Origin: Bacillota bacterium
Lineage (GTDB): Bacteria; Bacillota; Bacilli; Paenibacillales; Paenibacillaceae
Length of the DNA stretch: 64,000 nt
Direction of reading: 5' to 3'
NCBI GenBank assembly: GCA_023386495.1
Contig: JAEWJS010000152.1
Coordinates: 124,001 to 188,000 of the forward strand
Below are positions 1-8,726 of this stretch, in pieces; within the stretch, counting starts at the first letter, position 1; each line of letters begins with the position of its first letter. The position numbers were made by a program, and so were the translations under genes. The notes under the pieces were generated by a model, which ran no database searches, was not told where the DNA came from, and worked only from the letters and a program-made list of their open reading frames with translations.

Positions 1-1
1 G

Positions 2-307
2 TGGAAGCAGATCTACCATATTACGCTGCCGACAATCAAGCCAATCATCATTATTATAACGATCCTGAATATGGGGCAGGTATTCAATTCCGACTTCGGT
101 CTCTTCTATCAAGTGCCGTTGAACTCGGGAGCGCTGTATCCTGTGACGGATACCGTGGATACGTACGTATACCGCGTGCTCAGAGAGCTGAACGATATCG
201 GCATGTCTTCTGCTGCAGCATTGGTCCAGTCCGTACTCGGATTCCTGTTAGTCCTGTTAACGAATGCCAGCGTTCGCAAGATCGACAAAGACCAGGCGCT
301 GTTCTAG
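2..307 (+). CDS. Sugar ABC transporter permease, LplB type (C-terminal part)
   Basis: This is the C-terminal ~101 residues of a membrane permease of a binding-protein-dependent sugar importer; the gene begins upstream of the window. The visible part starts inside the EAA-type cytoplasmic loop (ITLPTIKPIII), which docks the ATPase, and ends QALF. It is nearly identical in order and wording to the end of the permease at 20792-21724, which gives the missing part by analogy. The second permease gene follows within 30 bases, so the two are co-transcribed. The reading frame is fixed by this paralogue; other frames here are shadows. Confidence 0.93.
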   Translation, partial: WKQIYHITLPTIKPIIIIITILNMGQVFNSDFGLFYQVPLNSGALYPVTDTVDTYVYRVLRELNDIGMSSAAALVQSVLGFLLVLLTNASVRKIDKDQALF

Positions 308-334
308 ATGAGTATGCCACTTGAGGTGAAAAGT

Positions 335-1246
335 ATGAACCAAACGTCAAGCCGCAGGGAAAACACGATATCGCCGTTTGCGAACATCGTGCTGAACACC
401 AGCTTCATCGCCCTATCCATCGCGTTTCTCATGCCGGTCGTACTGGTGTTCGTGGTGTCCTTTACCCATAACGATTCCTTGCTCAGCAGGGGCTACAGCT
501 TCTTCCCGGACAAATGGTCCCTGATTGCGTACGAGAGTCTGTTCAAAGATTCGATTACGCTCGTCCGATCCTATGGCGTCAGCATCGGCCTCACGGTCGT
601 CGGTACGATGATCAGCGTCTTATTCATGGCACTCTTCGCGTATCCGATCTCGCGCGCCGATTATCCCTACCGGTACTTCTTCACGTTCTTCCTGTTCTTC
701 ACGATGCTGTTCAGCGGAGGACTTGTAAGCAAGTATATCGTCTATACGCAAGGCTTGAATCTGCTCGATTCTTACGCGGCGCTGATTCTGCCGCTCTTGA
801 TCATTCCGTTCAACGTGATTATTATGCGCACCTTCTTCCAGTCAACGATTCATCCGGCGCTGATCGAATCGGCGCGAATCGACGGCGCGGGCGAAATGCT
901 GATCTTCGTCCGTATCATTCTTCCGCTGTCGCTGCCCGTTATGGCCACCATGGCACTGTTCAGCACGATCAATTATTGGAACGACTGGTTCAATGCGCTG
1001 CTGTTCATCCGCACCGAGGATAAGTATCCCGTGCAATATTTGATGATCCGCGTGTTGAACGATATCCAGTATCTGCGGGATAACGTGGAGCTGGCCGCGC
1101 AGAACCCGGAGCTCATGCGGAATCTGCCGAATGAATCGCTGCAGATGGCGATGGCCGTCGTCGGCATGGGGCCGATCCTGCTAGTCTATCCCTTCTTCCA
1201 GAAGTATTTTGTCAAGGGATTGACGGTAGGTGCCGTGAAGGGCTGA
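335..1246 (+). CDS. Sugar ABC transporter permease, YtcP type
   Basis: This is the second permease of the operon A importer, about 303 residues with six predicted membrane segments and an EAA loop near ESARIDGAGE. Family members (YtcP/LplC) pair with an LplB-type permease and a lipoprotein and take up oligosaccharides. An ATG at 308 is in frame, but GAGGTG lies just upstream of 335 and the paralogue at 21930 starts at the same point (MSSTSLSRRENT versus MNQTSSRRENT), so 335 is preferred. No ATPase gene is present; such importers usually borrow a shared MsmX-like ATPase. Confidence 0.93.
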   Translation: MNQTSSRRENTISPFANIVLNTSFIALSIAFLMPVVLVFVVSFTHNDSLLSRGYSFFPDKWSLIAYESLFKDSITLVRSYGVSIGLTVVGTMISVLFMALFAYPISRADYPYRYFFTFFLFFTMLFSGGLVSKYIVYTQGLNLLDSYAALILPLLIIPFNVIIMRTFFQSTIHPALIESARIDGAGEMLIFVRIILPLSLPVMATMALFSTINYWNDWFNALLFIRTEDKYPVQYLMIRVLNDIQYLRDNVELAAQNPELMRNLPNESLQMAMAVVGMGPILLVYPFFQKYFVKGLTVGAVKG

Positions 1247-1269
1247 GGCCCGATTCGCTTCGATAGTGA

Positions 1270-1310
1270 CGCTTCGCTCATCCGCGCAGACTGCGGGAGA
1301 AGGCGAAGCG
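1270..1310 (+). other. Stem-loop between permease and binding-protein genes
   Basis: CGCTTCGC at 1270-1277 pairs with GCGAAGCG at 1303-1310, with an inner CCGC/GCGG pairing. No T-run follows, so it is not a normal terminator. It may stabilise or process the mRNA so that the binding protein is made in excess over the permeases. Inferred from sequence only. Confidence 0.45.
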
Positions 1311-1348
1311 AGCTATATAGACAACGAATCACAGGAGGGGTACAAGCA

Positions 1349-2965
1349 ATGAAGCAAGGTAAACCAAGGTTCGTATTGCTAGCCTGCATCATGATTTTGG
1401 CGCTCGTGCTGCAAGCATGCGGCGGCAACGGCAACAACAACAGCAACAACGGCAATGCCGGGTCGAACGCCAAACCGGCGAACGAGGCAAAGGGCAACAA
1501 CGCGAATGCGCCGAAGGGCGAAGAGGAGCCGGCTGCGTCCGACCTGAAGCCGTATGAAGTATCGATCGTCTACTTCGGCACACCGGAAGCGGACGTTCCG
1601 CTCGTCGAAGAGAAACTCAATGAATTTTTCAAAGAGAAGATCAATGCGACCGTGAAGCTGACGCCGATCGCTTCCAGCGATTACAAGACGCGGTCCGAGC
1701 TGATGATGAACACCGGGGAGAAGATGGACCTCGTGTTCACGGCATCGTGGCTGAACTTCTTCGGCAACGTGGCGAAGGGCGCATTCCTGGAGCTGGATGA
1801 GCTCGTGGAGAAGCATGGGCAAGGGCTCGCAGAACGGCTGCACCCGCTCTACCTGGAAGCGCCGCGCTTGAACGGCAAGCTGTACGCGATCCCGACCAAC
1901 AAGGAGATTACGCAGGGCCGCGCGTTCACGTATCGCAAGGATATCGTGGAGAAGCATCAGATTCCGATCGAAACGATCAATAAGATGGAAGATCTGGTGC
2001 CTTATCTGGAGAAAATTAAGCAAGAGGAACCGGACTTCATTCCTTATTACATCAGCGGCGGCTCCGGCAACTTCGGCGGCGGCGGCGGCATGATGTACGA
2101 GACCCGCAGCAACTACCGTCCGATCGGGCCTACGCCGGGCAAGACGCCTGTATTCTTCGTCGATTACACGGCTGACAAGATGGAAGTGAAGACGGTGCTC
2201 GATCAGGAGCTCGTCGACATCAACAAGCAAGAGCTGACGCTCTATCGCGACTTGTACGAGAAGGGCATTATCAACGCGGACGCCGCGACGAGCGCTACCA
2301 ACGTCGGCGAACTGCAGAAGCAAGGCAAGATATGGGTTCAGGGTACGGTATGGAAGCCGGGCACGGACATCGAGATGAGCAACTCCGTCAACAACCAGTA
2401 CGAATATGTGTCCCATGTCATCGAAGAGCCGATCGTTACGACGGATCTTGCAACCGGTTCCATGTTCGCCATTTCCCGCACATCCGAAGATCCGGAGCGC
2501 GCGATGATGGTACTGAACTATCTGCACACCGATCCGTATGTCGTCAACTTGATCGTGCACGGCATCGAAGGCAAGCACTATAAGAAAGTCGGCGACAACC
2601 GCATCGAACAGATTGCGGATTCGGGCTACGGCGGTTCCGCGCTGTTCTGGGTCATCGGCAACCAGTTGATCAACTACCTGAAGCCGGGTCAGCCAGACGA
2701 CCTGTACACGAACTGGGAGAAGTTCAACAACGAAGCGAAGCGCTTCCCGCTCATGGGCTTCGTGTTCGACGAGTCGAACGTGAAGAACGAGATTACGCAG
2801 ATGACCGCTGTCATCACGGAGTATAAGTCCATGTACACGGGCGCCGTGAAGGATCCGGTCAAGCAGCTCGAAGAGCGCAACGAGAAGCTGAAGAGCTCCG
2901 GCATCGATAAGGTGCGGGACGAAATCCAGAAGCAGATCGACGCTTGGTGGGCCGCAAACAAATAA
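1349..2965 (+). CDS. Extracellular sugar-binding lipoprotein of operon A importer
   Basis: This 538-residue protein is a LipO/YtcQ-like solute-binding lipoprotein. The signal peptide ends in a lipobox LQAC with the lipidated cysteine at residue 24, followed by an Asn/Gly-rich linker (about 26-65) and then the binding fold. AGGAGGGG sits upstream of the ATG. It is a close paralogue of the protein at 22933-24543, although loops such as the glycine-rich stretch near residue 240 differ, so the two may prefer different oligosaccharides. It should sit on the outer face of the membrane and deliver ligand to the two permeases. The ligand, perhaps xanthan-derived, is inferred from neighbours. Confidence 0.93.
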   Translation: MKQGKPRFVLLACIMILALVLQACGGNGNNNSNNGNAGSNAKPANEAKGNNANAPKGEEEPAASDLKPYEVSIVYFGTPEADVPLVEEKLNEFFKEKINATVKLTPIASSDYKTRSELMMNTGEKMDLVFTASWLNFFGNVAKGAFLELDELVEKHGQGLAERLHPLYLEAPRLNGKLYAIPTNKEITQGRAFTYRKDIVEKHQIPIETINKMEDLVPYLEKIKQEEPDFIPYYISGGSGNFGGGGGMMYETRSNYRPIGPTPGKTPVFFVDYTADKMEVKTVLDQELVDINKQELTLYRDLYEKGIINADAATSATNVGELQKQGKIWVQGTVWKPGTDIEMSNSVNNQYEYVSHVIEEPIVTTDLATGSMFAISRTSEDPERAMMVLNYLHTDPYVVNLIVHGIEGKHYKKVGDNRIEQIADSGYGGSALFWVIGNQLINYLKPGQPDDLYTNWEKFNNEAKRFPLMGFVFDESNVKNEITQMTAVITEYKSMYTGAVKDPVKQLEERNEKLKSSGIDKVRDEIQKQIDAWWAANK

Positions 2966-2997
2966 GCAGCTTAACGTAATTTCATAAGGGTTGGCGC

Positions 2998-3023
2998 GAA
3001 GAGTCTCCGGGAGGGGACTCTTC
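2998..3023 (+). other. Intra-operon stem-loop downstream of binding-protein gene
   Basis: GAAGAGTC at 2998-3005 pairs with GACTCTTC at 3016-3023, and three more inner pairs give about 11 bp with a GGGA loop. There is no T-run, and the next gene starts 47 bases on. Operon B has a related hairpin in the same position (24560-24584), which suggests a kept function such as mRNA 3' protection or partial attenuation after the binding-protein gene. Confidence 0.6.
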
Positions 3024-3069
3024 ACGTCATCCTATCCGTATCGTTAATAGAGAAGGAGCGGAAGTCTTC

Positions 3070-4422
3070 ATGAAACCGGAGAATCTCATCTATACATTCG
3101 TCAGCTATGCCTCGCATTATGATACCCCGTGGGGGAAAGGGACCGCGATCGACGGCATTGACCGCACGGCAGCGCTGGCCCACCGATACGGCATTCCGGT
3201 GACTTGGATCGTGAACGGCGGATCGGTTCCCGTACTCCAGGAACGGATTCAAGCCTGGCATGAGCAGTACGGCGACGACGTCATTCTGCAGACGCCCTTC
3301 TTCATCGAGGATGCCGGCGCGTCGAAGGAGAAGTTCAAGCAGGCGCTGGAGCGGGATTGGCGCATCGTGCAGGAAGCATTCCCGTGGGCGAAGACGAAGG
3401 TCGCCGCGCGCGGCAAAATCTACAACGAGCTCATCGAGGCATTGGAGGAGCTCGACTTCCGCGGCATGTGGGGCTATTGCTGGGAGCAAGTCTGGTGGGA
3501 CGGCATTACGCACAAGGGCATTCCGTGGGGATCCTGGTACGTGGACCCTGCCCGATACAAGGTGCCCCACCCAGGCAAAGGCAAGATCGTCGCTTGCGAG
3601 TGGACGGCCAGAGACCTCCACGCGACCTATCATTCGGGCAGTCCCGTCATCTATTCCACGGACCCGAATGACGTGCTGCGCGCAGGCTTATGCAGCGGCC
3701 GCGACATTGCGTATTGGAAGAACCTGTTCCGGGACTACCTCGCGAATACGGCGCACAACGATCAGGTGTTCTTCCTGCAGCAGCAGGAGGCCCATGAGAT
3801 GGAATACTCGGAGCGGTTTGCGGTATTCCCGTCCTCGCACGTCGAGGCTTGCGCCGGCATGCTCGAACTGTTCTTTGCCCATATCACGCAGTACCCGATC
3901 ACGCTGACGACGCTGCCTAAGGCTGTCGAGATGTACCATGCGAAGAACGAGGCGACGGCACCGGCTTACATGCTGACCCGCGATACGGAGGTTCGTCCGG
4001 CGGTCAATGAATACACGATGACGCTCGGCGGCACGGGAGCCGGTCCTTGGCCGGATGCTTTCCTGTTCTATGACCGCGAATGCCAGATGGCCTTCGTCAA
4101 GGGGGAGACGGCTCCCCGCATGCTGCGCAATTACGTCGGCAAGGCGAGCATGCACGGCGAGTTCGAAGAGCCGGTCCCGCAGGTATTCGTCTCAGGCTAC
4201 GAGAAGTCGGAGCGCCGCATCCGCATGACGTTCGAGATCGGCCATTACGGTCCGGCTCCGTTCGGGCTGACATACTGGGACGATCTGAGCGGCTACGTCG
4301 TCGAATCATGCAGCGAGGGCGTGGATGCAAGGATCATCCAGGGCGAGCTCGCCTTCCTGCGCTTCCAATTAACCGGCGGTCCGGCAGCGATCGAGCTGTC
4401 GCTCGCACGCAAGGAGGAATAG
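3070..4422 (+). CDS. Unknown protein with NodB/GH57-like N-terminal part (copy A)
   Basis: This 450-residue cytoplasmic protein (no signal peptide or membrane segment) has a function I do not recognise. The first ~300 residues look like a polysaccharide-deacetylase or GH57-type barrel: a strand plus IDRTAALAHRYGIPVTWIVN, then HEQYGDDVILQ, which resembles the 'HGYDH/G..L' pattern of NodB proteins. The last ~130 residues look beta-rich. AAGGAGCGG precedes the ATG. A paralogue lies at the same place in operon B (24623-25987), right after the binding-protein gene, so the pair probably acts on imported oligosaccharide. Deacetylase, glycosidase or pyruvate ketal removal are all possible; none is shown. 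Confidence 0.85.
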   Translation: MKPENLIYTFVSYASHYDTPWGKGTAIDGIDRTAALAHRYGIPVTWIVNGGSVPVLQERIQAWHEQYGDDVILQTPFFIEDAGASKEKFKQALERDWRIVQEAFPWAKTKVAARGKIYNELIEALEELDFRGMWGYCWEQVWWDGITHKGIPWGSWYVDPARYKVPHPGKGKIVACEWTARDLHATYHSGSPVIYSTDPNDVLRAGLCSGRDIAYWKNLFRDYLANTAHNDQVFFLQQQEAHEMEYSERFAVFPSSHVEACAGMLELFFAHITQYPITLTTLPKAVEMYHAKNEATAPAYMLTRDTEVRPAVNEYTMTLGGTGAGPWPDAFLFYDRECQMAFVKGETAPRMLRNYVGKASMHGEFEEPVPQVFVSGYEKSERRIRMTFEIGHYGPAPFGLTYWDDLSGYVVESCSEGVDARIIQGELAFLRFQLTGGPAAIELSLARKEE

Positions 4423-4427
4423 GACAG

Positions 4428-5582
4428 ATGGGTATTCTCGCGTTATCGCACGCTGATCGGGCACGCTTCGAGGAAGCGATGCGCTTCGTCCTGGGTCAGG
4501 TGGACAAAGGGCTTCCCCGCTATGTCGATCATTTTCCTGCGCCTGCCAGCGAAGGACTCCGCTATGCGGCCATTCCGAACGAAGATTGGACGGGCAGCTT
4601 CTGGACCGGTATGGTCTGGCTCGCCTACGAGGTCACGGGCGATGATCGTTACCGGGCTGCAGCCGAGCGCCAGCTGCCCAGTTATCGGCGTCGCGTCGAA
4701 CAACGAATCGCCATCGACACGCATGATCTCGGCTTCTTGTACAGCCTGTCTGCCGTTGCGGCCTATCGGATTACGGGGGATGAAGAAGCGAAGAGGGTCG
4801 CGCTGCTGGCTGCCGACTTGCTGGCACAGCGATATTTTCCGGAGGCGGAAATCATTCAAGCTTGGGGGGACCTGAATGACCCGGAGCAGCGCGGACGGAT
4901 GATCATCGATTGCCTCATGAATCTGCCGCTGCTGTACTGGGCCTCGGAGGAGACGGGGGACTACCGGTATGCTTCGATGGCGCGGCGCCATGCGCACCAA
5001 TCGGCCAACTATCTCGTACGGGAGGACGATACGAGCTACCATACGTTCTATATGGATCCGAGGACCGGCGATCCGAGATTCGGCAACACGCATCAAGGCT
5101 ATGCGGACGATTCCTGCTGGGCCCGCGGGCAGGCATGGGGCATCTACGGGTTCATGCTCAGCTACGCCTATACGGAAGACGAGAAGTTCATTCGCACGGC
5201 GAAGCGGCTGGCGGATTACTTCTTGACTCGCCTGCCGGAAGACGGGATCGTGTATTGGGACTTGATTTTCATGAACGGGGATGAGCAAGAACGGGACAGC
5301 TCGGCCGCGGCCATAGCCGTCTGCGGCTTGCTGGAGCTGGCCAAGCAATTGCCGGACACGGACCCGGATAAGGCGAGATATGCCGATGCTGCCGTAGCCA
5401 TGCTGGCGGCATTGACGGATCGGTACACGACGAAGGGACATCCGGATGCGGACGGCATGCTGCTCCATGGCGTGTACAACAAGCCGCGCGGGTGGGGCAT
5501 CGACGAGAGCACGATCTGGGGCGATTATTACTACTTCGAAGCGTTGGTCAGGCTCCGCATGGATTGGCGGATGTATTGGTGA
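4428..5582 (+). CDS. GH88 unsaturated glucuronyl hydrolase
   Basis: This 384-residue cytoplasmic (alpha/alpha)6-barrel enzyme hydrolyses the unsaturated uronic acid left at the non-reducing end by a polysaccharide lyase. The two acidic residues of the family are visible: D100 in THDLGF and D161 in IIDCLMN, 61 residues apart, exactly as between D88 and D149 of the Bacillus sp. GL1 enzyme. SWARGQAWGIYG is also typical. The frame stays open further upstream, but ATG 4428 follows AAGGAGG at a good distance and lies 5 bases after the previous stop. It is the direct partner of the PL8 lyase two genes downstream. Confidence 0.93.
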   Translation: MGILALSHADRARFEEAMRFVLGQVDKGLPRYVDHFPAPASEGLRYAAIPNEDWTGSFWTGMVWLAYEVTGDDRYRAAAERQLPSYRRRVEQRIAIDTHDLGFLYSLSAVAAYRITGDEEAKRVALLAADLLAQRYFPEAEIIQAWGDLNDPEQRGRMIIDCLMNLPLLYWASEETGDYRYASMARRHAHQSANYLVREDDTSYHTFYMDPRTGDPRFGNTHQGYADDSCWARGQAWGIYGFMLSYAYTEDEKFIRTAKRLADYFLTRLPEDGIVYWDLIFMNGDEQERDSSAAAIAVCGLLELAKQLPDTDPDKARYADAAVAMLAALTDRYTTKGHPDADGMLLHGVYNKPRGWGIDESTIWGDYYYFEALVRLRMDWRMYW

Positions 5583-5640
5583 TGCGCCTTCGCAGACAAC
5601 AACTTAGCATGATGCGTTAGATAATGGGGGAGACGATAGC

Positions 5641-6291
5641 ATGAGTAATGGGCGGACGATTCTGTTCCAAGGCGACTCGATCACGGATACCGGGCGTTCG
5701 AAGGGAGGAGAAGGGCATCAGTATCTGGGACACGGCTACGTGAATCAGATTGCAGGTCAGCTGGGCTTCCAATTCGCGGAGAAGGGGCATCGCTTCGTCA
5801 ATCGCGGCGTCAGCGGCAATCGCGTCTCGGATGTCTATGCCAGATGGAATGAGGATGCCATCAGCTTGCTTCCTCATATGATCAGCATCTTGATCGGCGT
5901 CAATGACGCGTGGCGAATCGCCCGAGGGCTGCCGGATGGCGCAACGGACCGATTCGAACGGGTGTATCGCCATCTGCTGCAGGAGACCAGCGAGGCGCTT
6001 CCGGGTGCCGGGCTCGTGCTATGCGAGCCTTTCGTGCTGAAGGGCACCGCAACGGAAGTGAATTGGGAAGCATTCAAGCGGCGCGTCGACGACTACGGTC
6101 AGATCGTGCGGGCGCTTGCGATTGAATACAATGCGGTGTTCGTCGCGCTCCAAGAGCCGCTCGATCAGGCTGTACAGCGTGCCGATGCCGCCTATTGGCT
6201 GCATGACGGAGTGCATCCGACGGCAGCGGGCCATGCATTGATTGCCGACGTCTGGCTGCGTGCGGTGCAGAGCAGCAAGCTAAGGCTGTAG
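5641..6291 (+). CDS. SGNH/GDSL esterase (copy A)
   Basis: This 216-residue cytoplasmic SGNH hydrolase has all blocks visible: FQGDSIT with catalytic S13, GVSGNR, GVNDAW with the oxyanion Asn, and DGVHP with D189 and H192. Rhamnogalacturonan acetylesterase-like enzymes of this type remove O-acetyl groups from sugars. In this operon it would deacetylate an imported oligosaccharide, for example the acetyl group on the inner mannose of xanthan. GGGGGAGACG precedes the ATG. A paralogue of the same size closes operon B (29590-30243). The two may differ in acetyl position or substrate size; the acetylesterase role is inferred. Confidence 0.9.
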   Translation: MSNGRTILFQGDSITDTGRSKGGEGHQYLGHGYVNQIAGQLGFQFAEKGHRFVNRGVSGNRVSDVYARWNEDAISLLPHMISILIGVNDAWRIARGLPDGATDRFERVYRHLLQETSEALPGAGLVLCEPFVLKGTATEVNWEAFKRRVDDYGQIVRALAIEYNAVFVALQEPLDQAVQRADAAYWLHDGVHPTAAGHALIADVWLRAVQSSKLRL

Positions 6292-6330
6292 AGCTCTATG
6301 GATGGGCAGCGAACAAGGAGGCGTAAGGGG

Positions 6331-8670
6331 ATGTCTGGAGAGCATTCACTCGAGCATACGGCGCTTGCGCATGCGGAAGAAATCTTCGCGGCAATGCGGC
6401 ACCGATGGGCCGCGATGCTGACGGGAGGATTGGAAGCGGATCTGGAAGATCCGGTGATCGCAGGCAAGCTTCGCGCGCTGGCCGAAGAAGCGCATGGCTA
6501 TTGGAGCACGATGGATCGAAGCCGCGCGAGGCCGTACATCTGGGGGCAGTATGCGGATCTCGGGCATTCGGAATCGGCGAACGATGTCTATAAGCAGCTG
6601 CGGACGATGGCGCTGGCGGCTGCCACAAGGGGCTGCTCGCTCTATGGCGTTGCCGAGCTGAAGGCAGCCGTGCTGGATGCGCTGGATTGGCTGCACGAGC
6701 ATTGCTATAACGAGAGCAAGAGCCGCACCGCGCCGAACTGGTGGCATTGGCAGATCGGGATTCCGCTCTATCTGAACGATATCGCCGTGCTGCTCTATGA
6801 CGAGATCGATCAGGCGCGGCTGGCGCGCTGGATGGGGGCGGTCGACTATTTCATGCCGGGCGTCAGCATGACCGGCGCGAATCGCGCATGGTCGGCGTTA
6901 ATCGTGGGCGTCCGAGCCGTTCTGGTCCAGGATCCGGCGAAAGCGGCCGAGGCGAGGGACGGATTGTCCGGCGAAGGGATATTCCCGTATGTGACGAAGG
7001 GCGACGGCTTCTACTCGGACGGATCATTCGTTCAGCATAAGAGCTTCGCCTATTCCGGGGGCTACGGCAGTTCGATCTTGCGCATGACATCCGATCTGAT
7101 GGCGTTCCTGTCCGGTACGCCATGGGAGGTGTCGGATCCCGACATGGCGCATGTCTGGCGCTGGGTCTACGATGCCTACCAGCCGCTGATGTTCAGGGGG
7201 GCCATGATGGATATGGTCCGCGGCCGTGAGATCGCGCGGCACTTCTCCCAAGATCATGCGATCGGGCATGCCGTCATCGCGAGCGTGCTCCGGCTGTCTC
7301 AGGTGGCGCCGGCTGACCATGCGCGAGCCTTCAAGGCGATCGCGAAGTGCTGGATCGAGGAAGATACCTTCATGCGATTCTGCGAGCATGCCTCCATCGA
7401 GATGATCGGCCTCGCGAAGGCAATCGCGAATGATCCGCTGCTCGCGCCGGCCGAACCGCTGACGCTGTATCGGCAATATGCCGGCATGGACCGCGCGGTG
7501 CTGCAGCGACCCGGCTATGCGCTCGGCATCGCGATGTTCTCGTCTCGCATTCAGACTTACGAGCATATGAACCATACGGAGAATATCCGAGGCTGGTATA
7601 CCGGAGCAGGCGCGACATACCTGTATAACGGGGATCTGAGTCAGTACAGCGACGACTACTGGCCGACCGTAGACGCCCATCGGCTGGCAGGGACGACGGT
7701 GGCTTCGGGTCTTGAAATCGAAGAGCAATTGGGCGAGCGTGACTGGGTAGGCGGCGTCTCCTTGCTCGGGCGCTATGGCGCCTGCGGGATGGACTTGGCG
7801 TATGGCACCTATTCGCTGACCGGGCGCAAGTCATGGTTCCTGTTCGACGATGAGATCGTTGCGCTCGGTGCGGGCATCGCAAGCGATGCAGGCGTGCCGG
7901 TCGAGACGATCGTGGACAATCGCAAGCTCGCGGATCCGGAGACGCAAGTGCTTACCGCAGATGCCGGGGCTATCGATAACCGGCTTAACGGAGAGCCGCA
8001 GCGGCTTGCCGGCGTCCGTTGGCTGCATTTGGCGGGACTGGCGGACGGAAACTCCGATATCGGGTACTATTTTCCCGGTCCCGGGGGGGCGGATCTAACG
8101 GCGCTTCGCGAGTCGCGGACCGGCGCTTGGCGCGAGATTAACGTCCGTCCTGCCGTGCCGTCGCAGCAGCATGCGCGTGCCTATCAGACCGTATGGTTCG
8201 ACCACGGTACAGACCCGATAGAAGCAGCTTATGCTTACGTGCTGCTGCCGAATGCGACGCGCGAAGCTACGGCTGCGTATGCCGCGAACCCGGCCGTCAC
8301 GATCATCGCGAATATGAACGGCGTGCAGGCGGTGAGCCTAACGAGAGGAGAGCAGCGGTTCGTCGGCGCGAACTTCTGGGCGGCGGGCGAGCAGTCGGTC
8401 GATCTGCTGTCCGTGACAGGTCAGGCTTCCGTGATGCTGGTAGAGCGAGCCGAGGAACAGCAGTTGGACATTGCCGTCACGGATCCGACGCAGCGGAACG
8501 AAGGCGTAATCGAGGTTGCGCTGGCAAGGGCTGCAACAGCCTATACCGCTGATCCCCGCATCGTCGTGCATCAGATCAGCCCCGCGATCCGGTTCGCGGT
8601 CCATACCGCGGAAGCGAGAGGCAAGGCATTCCATGCATCGTTCCGTCTGGCCGAGATGAAGGAGCAGTAA
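6331..8670 (+). CDS. PL8 family polysaccharide lyase, intracellular
   Basis: This 779-residue enzyme of the PL8 family (hyaluronate, chondroitin AC and xanthan lyases) cleaves next to a uronic acid by beta-elimination. The catalytic triad is visible: N136 in PNWWHWQIG, H236 in FVQHKSF and Y245 nine residues later in SGGYG, the same H-to-Y distance as in Bacillus xanthan lyase. NHTENIRGW and GDLSQYSDDYWPTVD are conserved PL8 segments. It has no signal peptide, so it acts inside on imported oligosaccharides. A frame start at 6298 exists, but ATG 6331 follows GGAGG. With GH88, GH38 and GH9 nearby, xanthan oligosaccharide lyase is the best guess; a glycosaminoglycan lyase is the alternative. Confidence 0.92.
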   Translation: MSGEHSLEHTALAHAEEIFAAMRHRWAAMLTGGLEADLEDPVIAGKLRALAEEAHGYWSTMDRSRARPYIWGQYADLGHSESANDVYKQLRTMALAAATRGCSLYGVAELKAAVLDALDWLHEHCYNESKSRTAPNWWHWQIGIPLYLNDIAVLLYDEIDQARLARWMGAVDYFMPGVSMTGANRAWSALIVGVRAVLVQDPAKAAEARDGLSGEGIFPYVTKGDGFYSDGSFVQHKSFAYSGGYGSSILRMTSDLMAFLSGTPWEVSDPDMAHVWRWVYDAYQPLMFRGAMMDMVRGREIARHFSQDHAIGHAVIASVLRLSQVAPADHARAFKAIAKCWIEEDTFMRFCEHASIEMIGLAKAIANDPLLAPAEPLTLYRQYAGMDRAVLQRPGYALGIAMFSSRIQTYEHMNHTENIRGWYTGAGATYLYNGDLSQYSDDYWPTVDAHRLAGTTVASGLEIEEQLGERDWVGGVSLLGRYGACGMDLAYGTYSLTGRKSWFLFDDEIVALGAGIASDAGVPVETIVDNRKLADPETQVLTADAGAIDNRLNGEPQRLAGVRWLHLAGLADGNSDIGYYFPGPGGADLTALRESRTGAWREINVRPAVPSQQHARAYQTVWFDHGTDPIEAAYAYVLLPNATREATAAYAANPAVTIIANMNGVQAVSLTRGEQRFVGANFWAAGEQSVDLLSVTGQASVMLVERAEEQQLDIAVTDPTQRNEGVIEVALARAATAYTADPRIVVHQISPAIRFAVHTAEARGKAFHASFRLAEMKEQ

Positions 8671-8679
8671 TCATACAGA

Positions 8680-8708
8680 AGACAGGGCCGCGAGGGCCCT
8701 GTCTTTGT
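8680..8708 (+). terminator. Rho-independent terminator of operon A
   Basis: AGACAGGGCC pairs with GGCCCTGTCT around a GCGAG loop and is followed by TTTGTTG. It lies 10 bases after the PL8 stop, in front of the convergent GH9 gene. Confidence 0.85.
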
Positions 8709-8726
8709 TGTAGCTGCTGGTATTCG

